Positions 17,338-26,950 of a DNA stretch of 48,081 nt are shown piece by piece; within the stretch, counting starts at the first letter, position 1, and the number at the start of each line of letters is the position of its first letter. Location of the stretch: positions 28,627 to 76,707 of the forward strand of contig WTJH01000079.1 in assembly GCA_011524915.1 (NCBI GenBank), written 5' to 3'. The notes under the pieces were generated by a model. That model was not told the DNA's origin, ran no database searches, and was given only the letters and a program-made list of their open reading frames with translations. Both the position numbers and the translations under genes were made by a program. This DNA comes from Flavobacteriales bacterium (lineage in GTDB: Bacteria > Bacteroidota > Bacteroidia > Flavobacteriales > Flavobacteriaceae).

Positions 17338-19542
17338 TTAACTGCGCGTAACTTTTTCAATTCCATTGATACGCATCAAATTCTGAACCAACTTAGTAAG
17401 CATAGTTTTGTTTTTGACACTTACACTAATCTCGCCTTTGAAAAGTCCGTCGTTGGTTTCAAAGCTCAAACGGTTGATGTTTACGTGCATGGTTGTGGAG
17501 ATGATACGCGTAACGTCATTGACTAGCCCGAGGGCGTCAAAACCACTCAGCTTTAGGGTGGCAAAATATTCTTCGGCCGAGGAATCCACCCATTTTGCCG
17601 GTAAAATACGATAGGCATAGTTGGCTTGAAGTCCTAAGGCATTGGGACAGTCTTTTTTATGGACTTTGATCCCTTCTTTTACTGTAATAAAGCCAAAAAC
17701 CTCATCTCCTGCTATAGGGCCACAACAATTGGCTAAGCTGTGGGCTAGGGTTTGCCTCTCTTTTCCAAATACTAATTTGTCGAATTTGGAGGAGATTTCG
17801 TCGGTCGGGTTGGGATTTTTGGAGGGTTCTCCAGACCGAATTCTACGTTTAAAGAAGTTGATTAGCGTATTGTTATAGTCCGCTGCAAATTCTTTGAGTT
17901 TGGTGTTGTCTATAGTGCCCAAGCCGATTCTGTAAAAGAGATCTTGACTCGCATTCAGTCGAAAAAACCGCAACATATGGGTGATCGTTTTTTCATTGAA
18001 GCTCAGCTTTAAAGGCTTTAATTTTCGACGTAGAATTTCTTTTCCGTCTTCCGCAATACGTTTTTTCTCCTCGTTTAAAGAAGATTTTATTTTGGCGCGA
18101 GCTCGTGAAGTCCGTACAAAATCTAACCAGTTGGCAGTTGGTTTGCTATGATTCGAGGTTATGATTTCTACATGATCCCCACTTTTCAATTCTCGGCTCA
18201 AGGGAACTAATTTTCCATTGACATTGGCTCCTCTGGACTTCATCCCCACTTCGGTATGAATGCTAAAGGCAAAATCCAAGGCAGTAGCTCCCTGAGGGAG
18301 TGATTTTAATTCTCCATTCGGAGTGAATACAAAAATTTCTTTGGCATAGAGATTGAGCTTAAAATCGTTTACAAAGTCAACGGCATTTCCAGTATTGTTC
18401 TCCAGCACTTCTTGGAGTTTATTCAACCAGTCTTCGATTCCGACTTCTTTCTGATTCCCTTGTTTGTATTTGTAATGAGCAGCGTAGCCTTTTTCTGCGA
18501 TTTCGTGCATACGCTCGGATCTTATCTGGACTTCAATCCATCGATTTTCGGGACCCATCACGGTAATATGGAGCGCTTCATATCCATTGGATTTTGGAGA
18601 TGTAATCCAATCGCGTAACCGAGTGGGGTTGGGGGTGAAAAAATCTGTAATGATGGAATAAATCTTCCAAGCAATAAATTTCTCTTGAGATCGGTCTGCT
18701 TGATAGACGATCCGGATAGCAAACTTGTCGAACACCTTCTCATAGGGGATGTTCTGTTTTTGCATTTTCCGGTGAATGGAGTGAATAGATTTACTGCGCC
18801 CTTTAATGAAATATCCGAGCTGTTCTTTGTTCAGTTGGTCTTGAATCAAGGCTGTAAAAGAATCGATATAGGCTTCTTGTTCTTCCTTACTATCCTCAAT
18901 TTTTAATTTAATATCTCTGTAGCGTTGGGGCTCGGTATATTTTAAACCTAAATCTTCTAATTCGGTTTTAATATTATACAAACCAATTCGGTGGGCTAGT
19001 GGGGCATAGATATACAGGGTTTCAGATGCGATTTTAACCTGTTTGTATTCCGGCATGGCATCCATCGTTTGCATGTTGTGTAAACGATCGGCAATTTTGA
19101 TGATGATCACGCGTACATCATCATTAAGCGTCAGGAGCATTTTTCGGAAATTCTCCGCCTGTAGGGAGATGTCTTTATCTTTTTTGAGGTGGGCTATCTT
19201 CGTGAGGCCATGTACAATTTTTGCTACGGTAGATCCCACCAAACGTTCCAGATCTTCAAAGGTGTATGCCGTATCTTCGACCACATCGTGGAGGAGTGCA
19301 GCAGCAATGGAAGTCGCATCCAGTCCAATCTGATCGGCCACAATTTTTGCTACGGCAATGGGATGGAAAATATAAGCTTCTCCAGATTTTCTGCGTTGGT
19401 CCCTATGGGCATCAACAGCTGTATCAAATGCTAAACGGATAAGTTTTTTATCTTCCTCACTAAGCGTTTGGTAACTGATGCGCAGTAATTCTTTGTACTG
19501 CTGGGCAATCTCTTTATTTTCTATTTCTGGATCAACAATCAC
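17338..19542 (-). CDS. rsh: RelA/SpoT homolog, bifunctional (p)ppGpp synthetase/hydrolase
   Basis: Makes and degrades the stringent-response alarmone (p)ppGpp. The 734 residues hold, in order: an intact HD hydrolase (H60; LLHDVVEDT with H85, D86, E89, D90; KIADRLHNM near 149-157); a synthetase domain with SPKSNGYEALH (315-325) and IEVQIRS (336-342); a TGS domain (about 402-462); a zinc-finger/helical region; and a C-terminal ACT domain (about 655-734). The RLRD at 308-311 fits the basic RxKD-type motif of bifunctional enzymes rather than the EXDD of synthetase-only RelA. The start is GTG at 19542. It lies upstream of Fur and PurA. Confidence 0.96.
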   Translation of the reverse strand: MIVDPEIENKEIAQQYKELLRISYQTLSEEDKKLIRLAFDTAVDAHRDQRRKSGEAYIFHPIAVAKIVADQIGLDATSIAAALLHDVVEDTAYTFEDLERLVGSTVAKIVHGLTKIAHLKKDKDISLQAENFRKMLLTLNDDVRVIIIKIADRLHNMQTMDAMPEYKQVKIASETLYIYAPLAHRIGLYNIKTELEDLGLKYTEPQRYRDIKLKIEDSKEEQEAYIDSFTALIQDQLNKEQLGYFIKGRSKSIHSIHRKMQKQNIPYEKVFDKFAIRIVYQADRSQEKFIAWKIYSIITDFFTPNPTRLRDWITSPKSNGYEALHITVMGPENRWIEVQIRSERMHEIAEKGYAAHYKYKQGNQKEVGIEDWLNKLQEVLENNTGNAVDFVNDFKLNLYAKEIFVFTPNGELKSLPQGATALDFAFSIHTEVGMKSRGANVNGKLVPLSRELKSGDHVEIITSNHSKPTANWLDFVRTSRARAKIKSSLNEEKKRIAEDGKEILRRKLKPLKLSFNEKTITHMLRFFRLNASQDLFYRIGLGTIDNTKLKEFAADYNNTLINFFKRRIRSGEPSKNPNPTDEISSKFDKLVFGKERQTLAHSLANCCGPIAGDEVFGFITVKEGIKVHKKDCPNALGLQANYAYRILPAKWVDSSAEEYFATLKLSGFDALGLVNDVTRIISTTMHVNINRLSFETNDGLFKGEISVSVKNKTMLTKLVQNLMRINGIEKVTRS

Positions 19543-19566
19543 TAAGCCTAAAATAAGGAATTATTT

Positions 19567-20373
19567 TCAGTGAGAGCTATCTTGGAGGGCCTGATACATA
19601 AACATTCCTGCAGCCACGGATACATTTAGGGAATCGATATGGTTAAACATCGGAATTTGAGCCACTTGATGGCATTGTGCTAATAGTTCTGGACTCAAGC
19701 CTTGGGCCTCATTTCCAACCACGATGGCAGCGGGTCTATTGAATTTCACTTGGTTGAGATGAACAGCCTTAGGGCTTAGCGCTGCTCCAATCAATTGTAA
19801 GTCGATGGATTTACCAAAGGATAAAAACTCTTCCAGAGATCCAATTCCAACGGGAATTTGAAACACGGCTCCCATACTGTTGCGTATACAGTTGGGGTGA
19901 TAGATGTCTGTTTGTCTGTTTACAATACAAACACCATCCAGTCCAATACCTCCAGCCGTTCGTAGTAAAGCCCCTAGATTTCCAGGTTTTTCAATGCTTT
20001 CTACAACTAAGAAAAGACCAGAAGAAAGATCCTTAAACAGCTCTAAGTTGTGCGACTTTTGTTCCGTTAATGCTATTATATTAGAAGATTCTCTATAGCT
20101 GATTTGTTCCATGATTTTGGGAGCAACCCAGTATGTTTTTTCTTCCAGATCAGCTTTAAGTTGTAAGTTTTCAATACCTAGGTCAACCGAATCAGAACTC
20201 CTAAAGTACTGTTCCACTCGGTATCCACCGGCCAAAGCACGTTCAATTTCACGGACCCCTTCAATACAAAAGAGTCCTGTTTGCTTCCGACTTCGCGCCC
20301 GTTGTTGAATCTTGATCAGTTGTTTGATCCGGTCGTTCTGAAGGCTGGAAAGCGGTTGGTCTGGAGAATTCAA
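19567..20373 (-). CDS. TrmH-family (SPOUT) RNA methyltransferase
   Basis: S-adenosylmethionine-dependent RNA 2'-O-methyltransferase of 268 residues. An N-terminal substrate-binding domain (about 10-95) is followed by a knotted SPOUT domain with the three SpoU motifs: EKPGNLGALLRTAGG near 127-141, AAIVVGNEAQGLS near 210-222, and IPMFNHIDSLNVSVAAG near 235-251. Whether the target is rRNA or tRNA is unresolved. The start appears to be TTG at 20373, one base after the stop of the upstream amidohydrolase gene; no ATG lies near the conserved start. It is cotranscribed with the amidohydrolase pair and relA/spoT. Confidence 0.93.
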   Translation of the reverse strand: MNSPDQPLSSLQNDRIKQLIKIQQRARSRKQTGLFCIEGVREIERALAGGYRVEQYFRSSDSVDLGIENLQLKADLEEKTYWVAPKIMEQISYRESSNIIALTEQKSHNLELFKDLSSGLFLVVESIEKPGNLGALLRTAGGIGLDGVCIVNRQTDIYHPNCIRNSMGAVFQIPVGIGSLEEFLSFGKSIDLQLIGAALSPKAVHLNQVKFNRPAAIVVGNEAQGLSPELLAQCHQVAQIPMFNHIDSLNVSVAAGMFMYQALQDSSH

Positions 20374-20374
20374 G

Positions 20375-21694
20375 CTATTTATTCGAGGTTACTTTGGGAA
20401 GATATCGCTTCCATAATTTCGTCTGATGGGTTTCTAAGCTTAAGGCTCGCCCCTGTATGTAAGCAGCAGATAACTGGTTGGTTCGCATATCCAGAGCATC
20501 TCCCTCGCTCAAGAAAAAGGTAGCGTCTTTTCCAATGGCTAAACTTCCAATTTGATCCTCCATACCAATTATTTTAGCCGCATTTAGGGTGATCATTTCT
20601 ACAGCTTCCTCTTTTTCTAGCCCATAAGCTGCGAAGCTGCCTGCGTAAAAGGGTAGATTTCTGGTATTCATCCGTTCCATACGACCGCGTACATCGATAC
20701 TAACCAATATACCTGCATCATGCAATTCCGCTGCCCGTTTAAAGGTAGTTTTGGGATCGTCATCCTCTCCTTTGGGAAGCGTATGCGGTTGATTGATCAG
20801 CACTGGGATCTGATGCTTCTTTAAAAATTCTACTTGAGTAATGGCATCTTCCCCTCCCACAAGTACAATTTGACTCAGATCAAACTCATGTAAAAACAGG
20901 ATAGCATCGACAATTTGTTTTTCTTGAGAAGCGTGAACATAGATTTTCGAGCCTCCTTTGAATACGGAACGCATCGCCTCAAATGGAATATTTGTGGTGG
21001 CCTGAGTCTTTTGAAGATAGGCCTTGGATTGCTGGAAAAAGTCTCTGATTTTTTGGACCTGCTTAGCATAATTTTTGTTCGCTTTCAGGGTCGGGTCTTC
21101 TCCGAGCCACCAGCGTCCCGCCTGATAGGGACTCGGCCAGTTGAGGTGAATGCCCTCATCTATTTTTAAGGCCGCATCCTCCCAATTCCAAGCGTCTAAT
21201 TGCACGATACTTGACTTGCCAGAAATACTCCCGCCACGAGGGCAGATTTGGGCGGTCAAGATTCCATTAGGGCGAACACTCTCTACTACTTTAGACTCTG
21301 CATTATAGGCGATGATACTTCTGATGTGCGGGATAAATTGTCCCAGTTCATCTAGGTCATTGGTGGGCCGAACAGCATCGATTTCTACCAATCCTAAGGT
21401 AGCGTTCAGGGCGATAAAGCCAGGATAAAGTTCTTTCCCACGGGCATCAATTACTTGGTCGTAGTTGTTTTGTACTTGATCTGCGGTGGTAATTTCAATG
21501 ATTTTACCTGCAGCAAACCCTAAGGCACTATTTTCAATAATTTGTCCATCTCCTATATGAGCTGTGGCTCCTTGGATTAGGATACTTTGACTTTGAGGGG
21601 CACCTGGTGTTTGCTGGGCTGTTGCGCTTAGGCTCCAACACAGGCCAAAGAGCAAACATAAAGCGGTGGTGGAATAGTGTATGATATTTTTCAT
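20375..21694 (-). CDS. Periplasmic amidohydrolase-like protein, metal-site degenerate
   Basis: A 439-residue exported protein (signal peptide about 1-27, ending SATAQQ) with the composite-barrel fold of the amidohydrolase superfamily: an N-terminal beta-sandwich (ILIQGATAHIGDG) and a C-terminal TLNAAKIIGMEDQIGSLAIGKDATFFL segment. The HxH metal motif that should follow PGFI is absent: PGFIALNAT puts Asn97 and Thr99 in the ligand positions. It may therefore be non-catalytic or a partner of the larger neighbour, which begins 2 bases upstream and keeps one intact site. Related protein pairs are common in Flavobacteriia; the substrate is unknown. Confidence 0.88.
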   Translation of the reverse strand: MKNIIHYSTTALCLLFGLCWSLSATAQQTPGAPQSQSILIQGATAHIGDGQIIENSALGFAAGKIIEITTADQVQNNYDQVIDARGKELYPGFIALNATLGLVEIDAVRPTNDLDELGQFIPHIRSIIAYNAESKVVESVRPNGILTAQICPRGGSISGKSSIVQLDAWNWEDAALKIDEGIHLNWPSPYQAGRWWLGEDPTLKANKNYAKQVQKIRDFFQQSKAYLQKTQATTNIPFEAMRSVFKGGSKIYVHASQEKQIVDAILFLHEFDLSQIVLVGGEDAITQVEFLKKHQIPVLINQPHTLPKGEDDDPKTTFKRAAELHDAGILVSIDVRGRMERMNTRNLPFYAGSFAAYGLEKEEAVEMITLNAAKIIGMEDQIGSLAIGKDATFFLSEGDALDMRTNQLSAAYIQGRALSLETHQTKLWKRYLPKVTSNK

Positions 21695-21696
21695 GA

Positions 21697-24690
21697 TTAT
21701 TCGTCTAAAGTTTCACAGTGAAATTCTCTTTTCTTTTTGATTTTCGGGGCTTTTGCAGCCTCTCCTTGGGCTTGAGTATCGAGCATTTGTTGCATCAACT
21801 CTTGTTTTTCTTGTTGAGCAGCGAGCATCTGTGAGGCGACTTGATCCGCTTCGTAATAGAATACTCCGTCGATCATGGTTTTTTCGGCCCGACTGTAGAC
21901 AGACATGGGATGCCCGTCCCACAGGACCAAATCGGCTTCTTTTCCGGTTTTGATACTACCCACATGAGCGTCGATATGTAAGAGTTTTGCTGGGTTAAGA
22001 GTTACAAATTTCCAAGCATCCTCCTCGGAAACACCACCGTATTTTACAGCTTTAGCCGCTTCTTGATTTAAACGCCGAGACATCTCTGCATCATCCGAAT
22101 TGATCGCCACAACAACCCCTGCCTCGTGCATGATGGCAGCATTTTGGGGGATGGCGTCGTTGACTTCGTATTTATATGCCCACCAATCCGAAAAGGTTGA
22201 ACCGCCAGCGCCATGTGTTTTCATTTTATCGGCTACTTTATAACCTTCCAAGATATGCGTAAAGGTATTTACTCGAAACCCGAATTGGTCGCCAACTTTC
22301 ATCAACATATTGATTTCGCTTTGCACATAGGAGTGACAAGAAATAAATCGTTTTCCATCCAAAATTTCTCCAATAACTTCCATTTCGCGGTCTTTTCGAG
22401 GGGCTTGAGTTTTGGCTTGTTCTCGCTTACTCAGTTTACGATACCTATCCCAGTTTTCTGAGTACTCCTGTGCCCGAGTAAAGTAGTCCACAAATACTTG
22501 CTCGACTCCCATTCTCGTTTGAGGGAAACGCGAATAACTTTGCCAATTGGATTGCTTGACGTTCTCTCCGAGTGCAAACTTGATAAAGGGTTTGGCTTTG
22601 TCATAGAGCAATCCATCTGCATCTTGTCCCCAGCGGAGTTTGATGATGGCAGATTGTCCGCCAATGGGATTAGCGGAGCCATGTAAGATTTGAATGGTCG
22701 TAACACCACCACTCAGGTTTCGATAAATATCAATATCTGTTGGGTCTAAAACATCTGCAATACTTACTTCGGCAGACGAATTTTGACCTCCTTCGTTAAT
22801 GCTCGAAGCCGCAATATGGGAATGCTCATCGATGATACCGCTGGTCACATGTTTTCCAGTAGCATCAATTACCTCAAATCCGTTAGCGTCCAGATTATTT
22901 CCTACCCCTACAATACGTCCATCTCGAACCTGAACATCCGCATTTTTTAGGATTCCTTCCGCTTCATTTGTCCAAACCGTAGCGTTTTTGAAAAGTATGG
23001 CTTTGGGCTGTGGGAGGGATTTCCATCCATAGGCGTTATTGGGAAAACTCACCGCATGAACCGGGTGAGTCTTTGGACTCTTTGCCTTTGGAGCCTTTTG
23101 TGTTTGGGTCGAGGTATCGGTTAAGGGTGTTAAGCTGAAAGCGGTTTGTTTCCCTTCAAAGTTGAGTGCCTTTCCTTGAATGGTAGCACCCGCTTCTGCT
23201 ATCCGGGCAGAAAGCTGAGCAGTCTTTTTGTTTTCAAAAAAGGAAATGGATAACCACCCGTCTTTATAACTGCCTTGAGCATTGAGTTTTAGGCTGTCCT
23301 TTTTGACTTCAACTTTGAGCTTTTGAGTGCTTTTTTTAAGGTTGATGCGGAAGGATTGGTCGGATAATTCTAGGCTGTAATCTCCGTCAATATCAATCGC
23401 TTTTTTGGTTTGAAGTTGATCTCGATTCCCAATGATCCAGTTTTCAAGGATTTTGGTTTCCGAGGCAAACAGATCTCCATCGGTGATCAAAAAATTGGCT
23501 ACAGCTCCTCTTCGGAGATGTCCAGCATCTGAAACCCCCAAGATTTCGGCCGGATTTTTAGTAAGTGCGTTGAGTGCTTGTTCTTTTGAAAGCCCATAGG
23601 CAACTGCTAAACGAAGATGCTTAAAAAATTCATCAGCAGAGCTGTGTCCTGCGCTAGTAATCGCAAAGCGAATATTGTTTTCTGCCAGTTGAGCTAAGTT
23701 GGAAGGGGCCTGATTCCAGTAGCGCAATTGATTTAAGGTGATTTTTTTGGCGAGGATGGGATCGTCGACAGGATAGGATTTAGGAAAATCTATCGGGACA
23801 ATCAAAGTCGGCCGAAGCTTTTTAAGGCTTGGCAGGTGTTCATAAGCTTTACCATCCGATACAATAGCAAAATCTAACCCCAACTCTTTTCCTAGGCGTG
23901 CCGCCCGAAGGGTGTTTAAGCTATTTTTTGTTTCAAATATTTTAGATAGTGCTTTTTGGGATTGAAGCGCTTCTATACTCATGTCTTTAGAAGCAGTCTT
24001 TCCAGGCTGATACCATTTTGCATCGGCATGAAGTTGACGAATCAGGGCAATAGCTCCCATAATCGAACTGGGGTAGGACTGACGGGAGGCCTTACTCTTT
24101 TGGAAAGAATAGTGTTCGGCCACCGAAGTTCGACGTATTCGGTAAGCATCGGAGGCCCCGGCAGCAGGGGCTACCAATATACTGGTCCCTCTATGGATTC
24201 CCGATTTTCGATGGGTATTCACCAACCCAAACCCCATTTTTCGGAGTTGGCTCGCTTGTTTGTCGTCAAATTTAAAATCTCCTTTTGGATCGTAAGAACT
24301 CTGGATGTGATCGTTCCAGTAATAACCTTCTCGATCAGAGGTGTATTGGGCACTGCGACCTCCATTGGGGGCTGCTTTGGGATTGGAAATCCCAAAATTA
24401 CTGTGAAGTTCAATAAACCCGGGGTAGATATGTTTCCCAGCCAAGGAATATACAATTGCGTTGCTGGGAATATCAATATAATTCCCAACGGCGATGACTC
24501 GCTCGTTTCGGATGACTAATCTTGCGTTTTCGATCACTGTTGTTGCATCCAAGTGGATGGTCGCTTCCGTAAAAGCATAGGTCACATCAGGAAAAGTTTT
24601 TACCTGAGTATTGGTTGGGAAGTAGTCTTGTGCGACTGTAATTCCAATCCCCAAAAAAAAGGCGACTAACCCTCTAAAGGTTTGGTTCAT
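21697..24690 (-). CDS. Two-domain periplasmic amidohydrolase
   Basis: A 997-residue protein with a signal peptide (about 1-20, GIGITVAQ) and two amidohydrolase-superfamily domains joined by a beta-rich linker (about 425-560). In the first domain the HxH motif is changed to H96-S-N98, so that site looks dead. The second keeps a full site: DEHSHI with H623 and H625, H786 (SCHSY), H812 (FTHILEG) and D866 (NSDDAE), plus the terminal VGSIKTGKEADLVLWDG. It probably hydrolyses an amide or imide, perhaps a peptide, in the periplasm; the substrate is not recognisable. It is cotranscribed with the smaller homolog and the TrmH-type gene. Confidence 0.9.
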   Translation of the reverse strand: MNQTFRGLVAFFLGIGITVAQDYFPTNTQVKTFPDVTYAFTEATIHLDATTVIENARLVIRNERVIAVGNYIDIPSNAIVYSLAGKHIYPGFIELHSNFGISNPKAAPNGGRSAQYTSDREGYYWNDHIQSSYDPKGDFKFDDKQASQLRKMGFGLVNTHRKSGIHRGTSILVAPAAGASDAYRIRRTSVAEHYSFQKSKASRQSYPSSIMGAIALIRQLHADAKWYQPGKTASKDMSIEALQSQKALSKIFETKNSLNTLRAARLGKELGLDFAIVSDGKAYEHLPSLKKLRPTLIVPIDFPKSYPVDDPILAKKITLNQLRYWNQAPSNLAQLAENNIRFAITSAGHSSADEFFKHLRLAVAYGLSKEQALNALTKNPAEILGVSDAGHLRRGAVANFLITDGDLFASETKILENWIIGNRDQLQTKKAIDIDGDYSLELSDQSFRINLKKSTQKLKVEVKKDSLKLNAQGSYKDGWLSISFFENKKTAQLSARIAEAGATIQGKALNFEGKQTAFSLTPLTDTSTQTQKAPKAKSPKTHPVHAVSFPNNAYGWKSLPQPKAILFKNATVWTNEAEGILKNADVQVRDGRIVGVGNNLDANGFEVIDATGKHVTSGIIDEHSHIAASSINEGGQNSSAEVSIADVLDPTDIDIYRNLSGGVTTIQILHGSANPIGGQSAIIKLRWGQDADGLLYDKAKPFIKFALGENVKQSNWQSYSRFPQTRMGVEQVFVDYFTRAQEYSENWDRYRKLSKREQAKTQAPRKDREMEVIGEILDGKRFISCHSYVQSEINMLMKVGDQFGFRVNTFTHILEGYKVADKMKTHGAGGSTFSDWWAYKYEVNDAIPQNAAIMHEAGVVVAINSDDAEMSRRLNQEAAKAVKYGGVSEEDAWKFVTLNPAKLLHIDAHVGSIKTGKEADLVLWDGHPMSVYSRAEKTMIDGVFYYEADQVASQMLAAQQEKQELMQQMLDTQAQGEAAKAPKIKKKREFHCETLDE

Positions 24691-24725
24691 AAGATTTTGT
24701 TTTTGTTTTCGTTTCGCTTTTGAGG

Positions 24726-24742
24726 AGCACCCGAGGGGTGCT
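24726..24742. repeat. Perfect 7-bp inverted repeat (hairpin)
   Basis: AGCACCC, a 3-base loop, then GGGTGCT, in the 75-base gap between the DUF3810 and amidohydrolase genes. Neither flank carries a T-tract, so it is not a standard intrinsic terminator. It could attenuate transcription or stabilise an mRNA end. Confidence 0.5.
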
Positions 24743-24765
24743 GAACTCTTTTCGAAACTAAGGAA

Positions 24766-25848
24766 TTATTTCGAGTTATACACCTCTGTTGGGTGATTTT
24801 CAAAGTGCTGAATCAGCAACTGCACTACAGCTCCATAGGACTGTATTCCTAGGGCTTGTCCTTGAGCTTTCAGAAAGCGGTCATATCCGAATTTGAAGTA
24901 TTTTTCCAAGGGATTGTCATATGATTTCCAGAATGCTGCTTGTTTTTTGTACCCTTCGATAATTCCAGAGTGGATTTTCTTTTGGTAGATCCGAGCTTGG
25001 TCGGGGTTGTTCTTCCAGAGAGCAGATAAGGTATACCGCAATCCAAAACTATATCCTGCGAGTTCAATCCACGGATCGGGATGCGTGGTTGTGGCCAAAA
25101 AAGCAGCAAAATTTGCTTCGTTTTCGGGGGCAATACTCAATTGGTGTTGGAGTTCGTGGGCGGCCGTAATCACATAACTCATTTTCGGTAGTTTGCGATT
25201 GACTTGGGCTTCCAAAGTCCAAGGATTTAAATAACCAGCATAGCCCATATAGCTCAAGGCTACACTCCACATCGAATGCTTGAGGCGAACAGAACGATCG
25301 GCATTTGAAAAGTATGGAGCATTTTCGATTTTGGTTTTAATTTCTGCTTTTGAAAAGGGGATCTCCGGGATAGCAGCCGAATCTTTGGACAGTTCTAAAT
25401 GATGTTTGTGCGTTTGTTCAATTAAAATATCCAAGGTTCTTAAAAGTGCCTCTTCATTATATTTTTGATATTCTTTTTGGATGGGGAAAGCAGCGGGCCG
25501 ATAATAATTGATTCCCCATCGAAGCTGAAAGATCAAAAAGATGAGTCCCATCCAAAAAATACTATGATTTATCAGTACAAACCTTTCTTCGGGTTGTCGA
25601 ATAAACTTCCGTAAACCCCACATCAGAAAACCAAAAATGACCAGATAGATAAGGTCCCCTACAGAAAAGGGGATAGGATCAAAAAGCCAAGCGGTTAAAT
25701 GCTGTGTGGATAACAGAATTTTGTGCAGCAGGGAATTGTCAAAAAACTTGGGGCTATTCTCTAAAACCGTGATGCAGGCCATCCCTAAAACAAAAAAACT
25801 GCACCCCCAGAGCGCAAGTTTCCAGTGGTGCAGTTTTTTGAATGGCAT
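24766..25848 (-). CDS. DUF3810 membrane protein with HExxH zinc-peptidase motif
   Basis: A 360-residue inner-membrane protein. Three hydrophobic segments fill the N-terminal third (about 11-30, 63-80 and 94-110). The remainder is soluble and contains HELQH (H231, E232, H235), a gluzincin-type zinc site, with candidate third ligands E242 and E244 in PENEANF. The family (DUF3810) is uncharacterised. The motif makes a membrane-anchored metallopeptidase a reasonable inference, but no substrate is known. It sits 10 bases after the cyclophilin-FKBP gene, placing it with periplasmic folding and processing genes. Confidence 0.85.
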   Translation of the reverse strand: MPFKKLHHWKLALWGCSFFVLGMACITVLENSPKFFDNSLLHKILLSTQHLTAWLFDPIPFSVGDLIYLVIFGFLMWGLRKFIRQPEERFVLINHSIFWMGLIFLIFQLRWGINYYRPAAFPIQKEYQKYNEEALLRTLDILIEQTHKHHLELSKDSAAIPEIPFSKAEIKTKIENAPYFSNADRSVRLKHSMWSVALSYMGYAGYLNPWTLEAQVNRKLPKMSYVITAAHELQHQLSIAPENEANFAAFLATTTHPDPWIELAGYSFGLRYTLSALWKNNPDQARIYQKKIHSGIIEGYKKQAAFWKSYDNPLEKYFKFGYDRFLKAQGQALGIQSYGAVVQLLIQHFENHPTEVYNSK

Positions 25849-25858
25849 GGGGTCTAAT

Positions 25859-26935
25859 TTATTCGATCACCTCAACGATTTCTAGTTCAAAAACTAAATC
25901 GGTATTCGGAGGGATACCACTTCTTCCTCTTTCGCCATAAGCTAAATTGGAGGGCAGAAAAACCGTTGCTTTATCGCCCTGACGAAGTAGGGCAACTCCT
26001 TCTTTAAACCCAGCGATTAGCTCAGCTTCTGGAGCTACATCGGCTAGGATAGGGGTGTATTTTCCGGCATCGAGTTTACTTTGATTGAGCATGTCATTTT
26101 GCTCAGCAACAGTAGAAAGACTGGTGTCTAGTAGCGTTCCGTCGGCAAAGTAAACCGCGTAGTGCGTAAGGGCTTTGTTGGTAGACGTTACCGCTGGGCC
26201 ATCACCTTTTTGAGTAATGGTATAGGATAGTCCAGAAGCCGTTGTTTGCGCATTGGCTTTTACGGATTCAAAACGAGAGGTATTTTTACTTTTAATCGCA
26301 GCTGCTTTTTCGGCTGCTTCTTTTTCACGGGTTTCTTTATTGTTTAAGTAATCCGCAAAGACTTGAGGAGCATCAAATTTCTTGGCTTCTTTTCCTTTTC
26401 GTATGATTTTAATCTTACGAATGGTGTCGTTTTGCTGAATGGAATCTACCACATTTTGTCCTTCTACAACAAAACCAAAAACCGTGTGTTTCCCGTCCAG
26501 CCATGGCGTTTCTTTGTGGGTAATAAAAAACTGACTTCCGTTGGTGCCCGGACCTGCATTCGCCATGGAAAGTACTCCAGGACCATCGTGTTTCAGGTCA
26601 GTGATTTCGTCGTCGAAACGGTAGCCCGGACTTCCAGAGCCTGAACCAGTTGGGTCACCTCCCTGAATCATAAAGTCTTGAATTACTCGATGAAAGGTAA
26701 GTCCATCATAAAAAGCTTTGTCTTTGTATTCGGCTGCTACATTCGGATGATTGCCTTCGCTTAGAGCAACAAAGTTTGCAACCGTAACCGGAGTTTTATC
26801 AAAAGCTAAACTCAGGGTAATATTGCCTTTATTGGTTTCAAGATCTGCATACATCCCATTGTCCAGATGTGGATAAGGGGATTTGCATGCGCTAAGTGCT
26901 AAAAGTCCTGAAAATAAAAAGAGGATACGTTTCAT
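25859..26935 (-). CDS. Cyclophilin-FKBP fusion peptidyl-prolyl isomerase lipoprotein
   Basis: A periplasmic foldase of 358 residues anchored by lipid: LLALSAC gives lipobox Cys17. A cyclophilin domain (about 28-180) carries [15 protein letters not shown] and [15 protein letters not shown], the catalytic and substrate-binding core. After a helical, lysine- and alanine-rich linker (about 185-225) comes an FKBP domain (about 225-358) with [11 protein letters not shown] and [10 protein letters not shown]. The fusion of both isomerase families in one lipoprotein is seen in Bacteroidota. The gene follows gldI, another FKBP lipoprotein, after 15 bases. Confidence 0.95.
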   Translation of the reverse strand: MKRILFLFSGLLALSACKSPYPHLDNGMYADLETNKGNITLSLAFDKTPVTVANFVALSEGNHPNVAAEYKDKAFYDGLTFHRVIQDFMIQGGDPTGSGSGSPGYRFDDEITDLKHDGPGVLSMANAGPGTNGSQFFITHKETPWLDGKHTVFGFVVEGQNVVDSIQQNDTIRKIKIIRKGKEAKKFDAPQVFADYLNNKETREKEAAEKAAAIKSKNTSRFESVKANAQTTASGLSYTITQKGDGPAVTSTNKALTHYAVYFADGTLLDTSLSTVAEQNDMLNQSKLDAGKYTPILADVAPEAELIAGFKEGVALLRQGDKATVFLPSNLAYGERGRSGIPPNTDLVFELEIVEVIE

Positions 26936-26950
26936 AGAATTAGAGTAAGA

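Noticed and set aside
23956-24519. Plus-strand open frame of 187 codons inside the 997-aa amidohydrolase gene
   Set aside because: Antisense to a well-supported gene, with no recognisable domain or promoter; a product of composition.
24726-24742. Hairpin as an intrinsic terminator
   Set aside because: No T-run follows on either strand; it is listed only as an inverted repeat.
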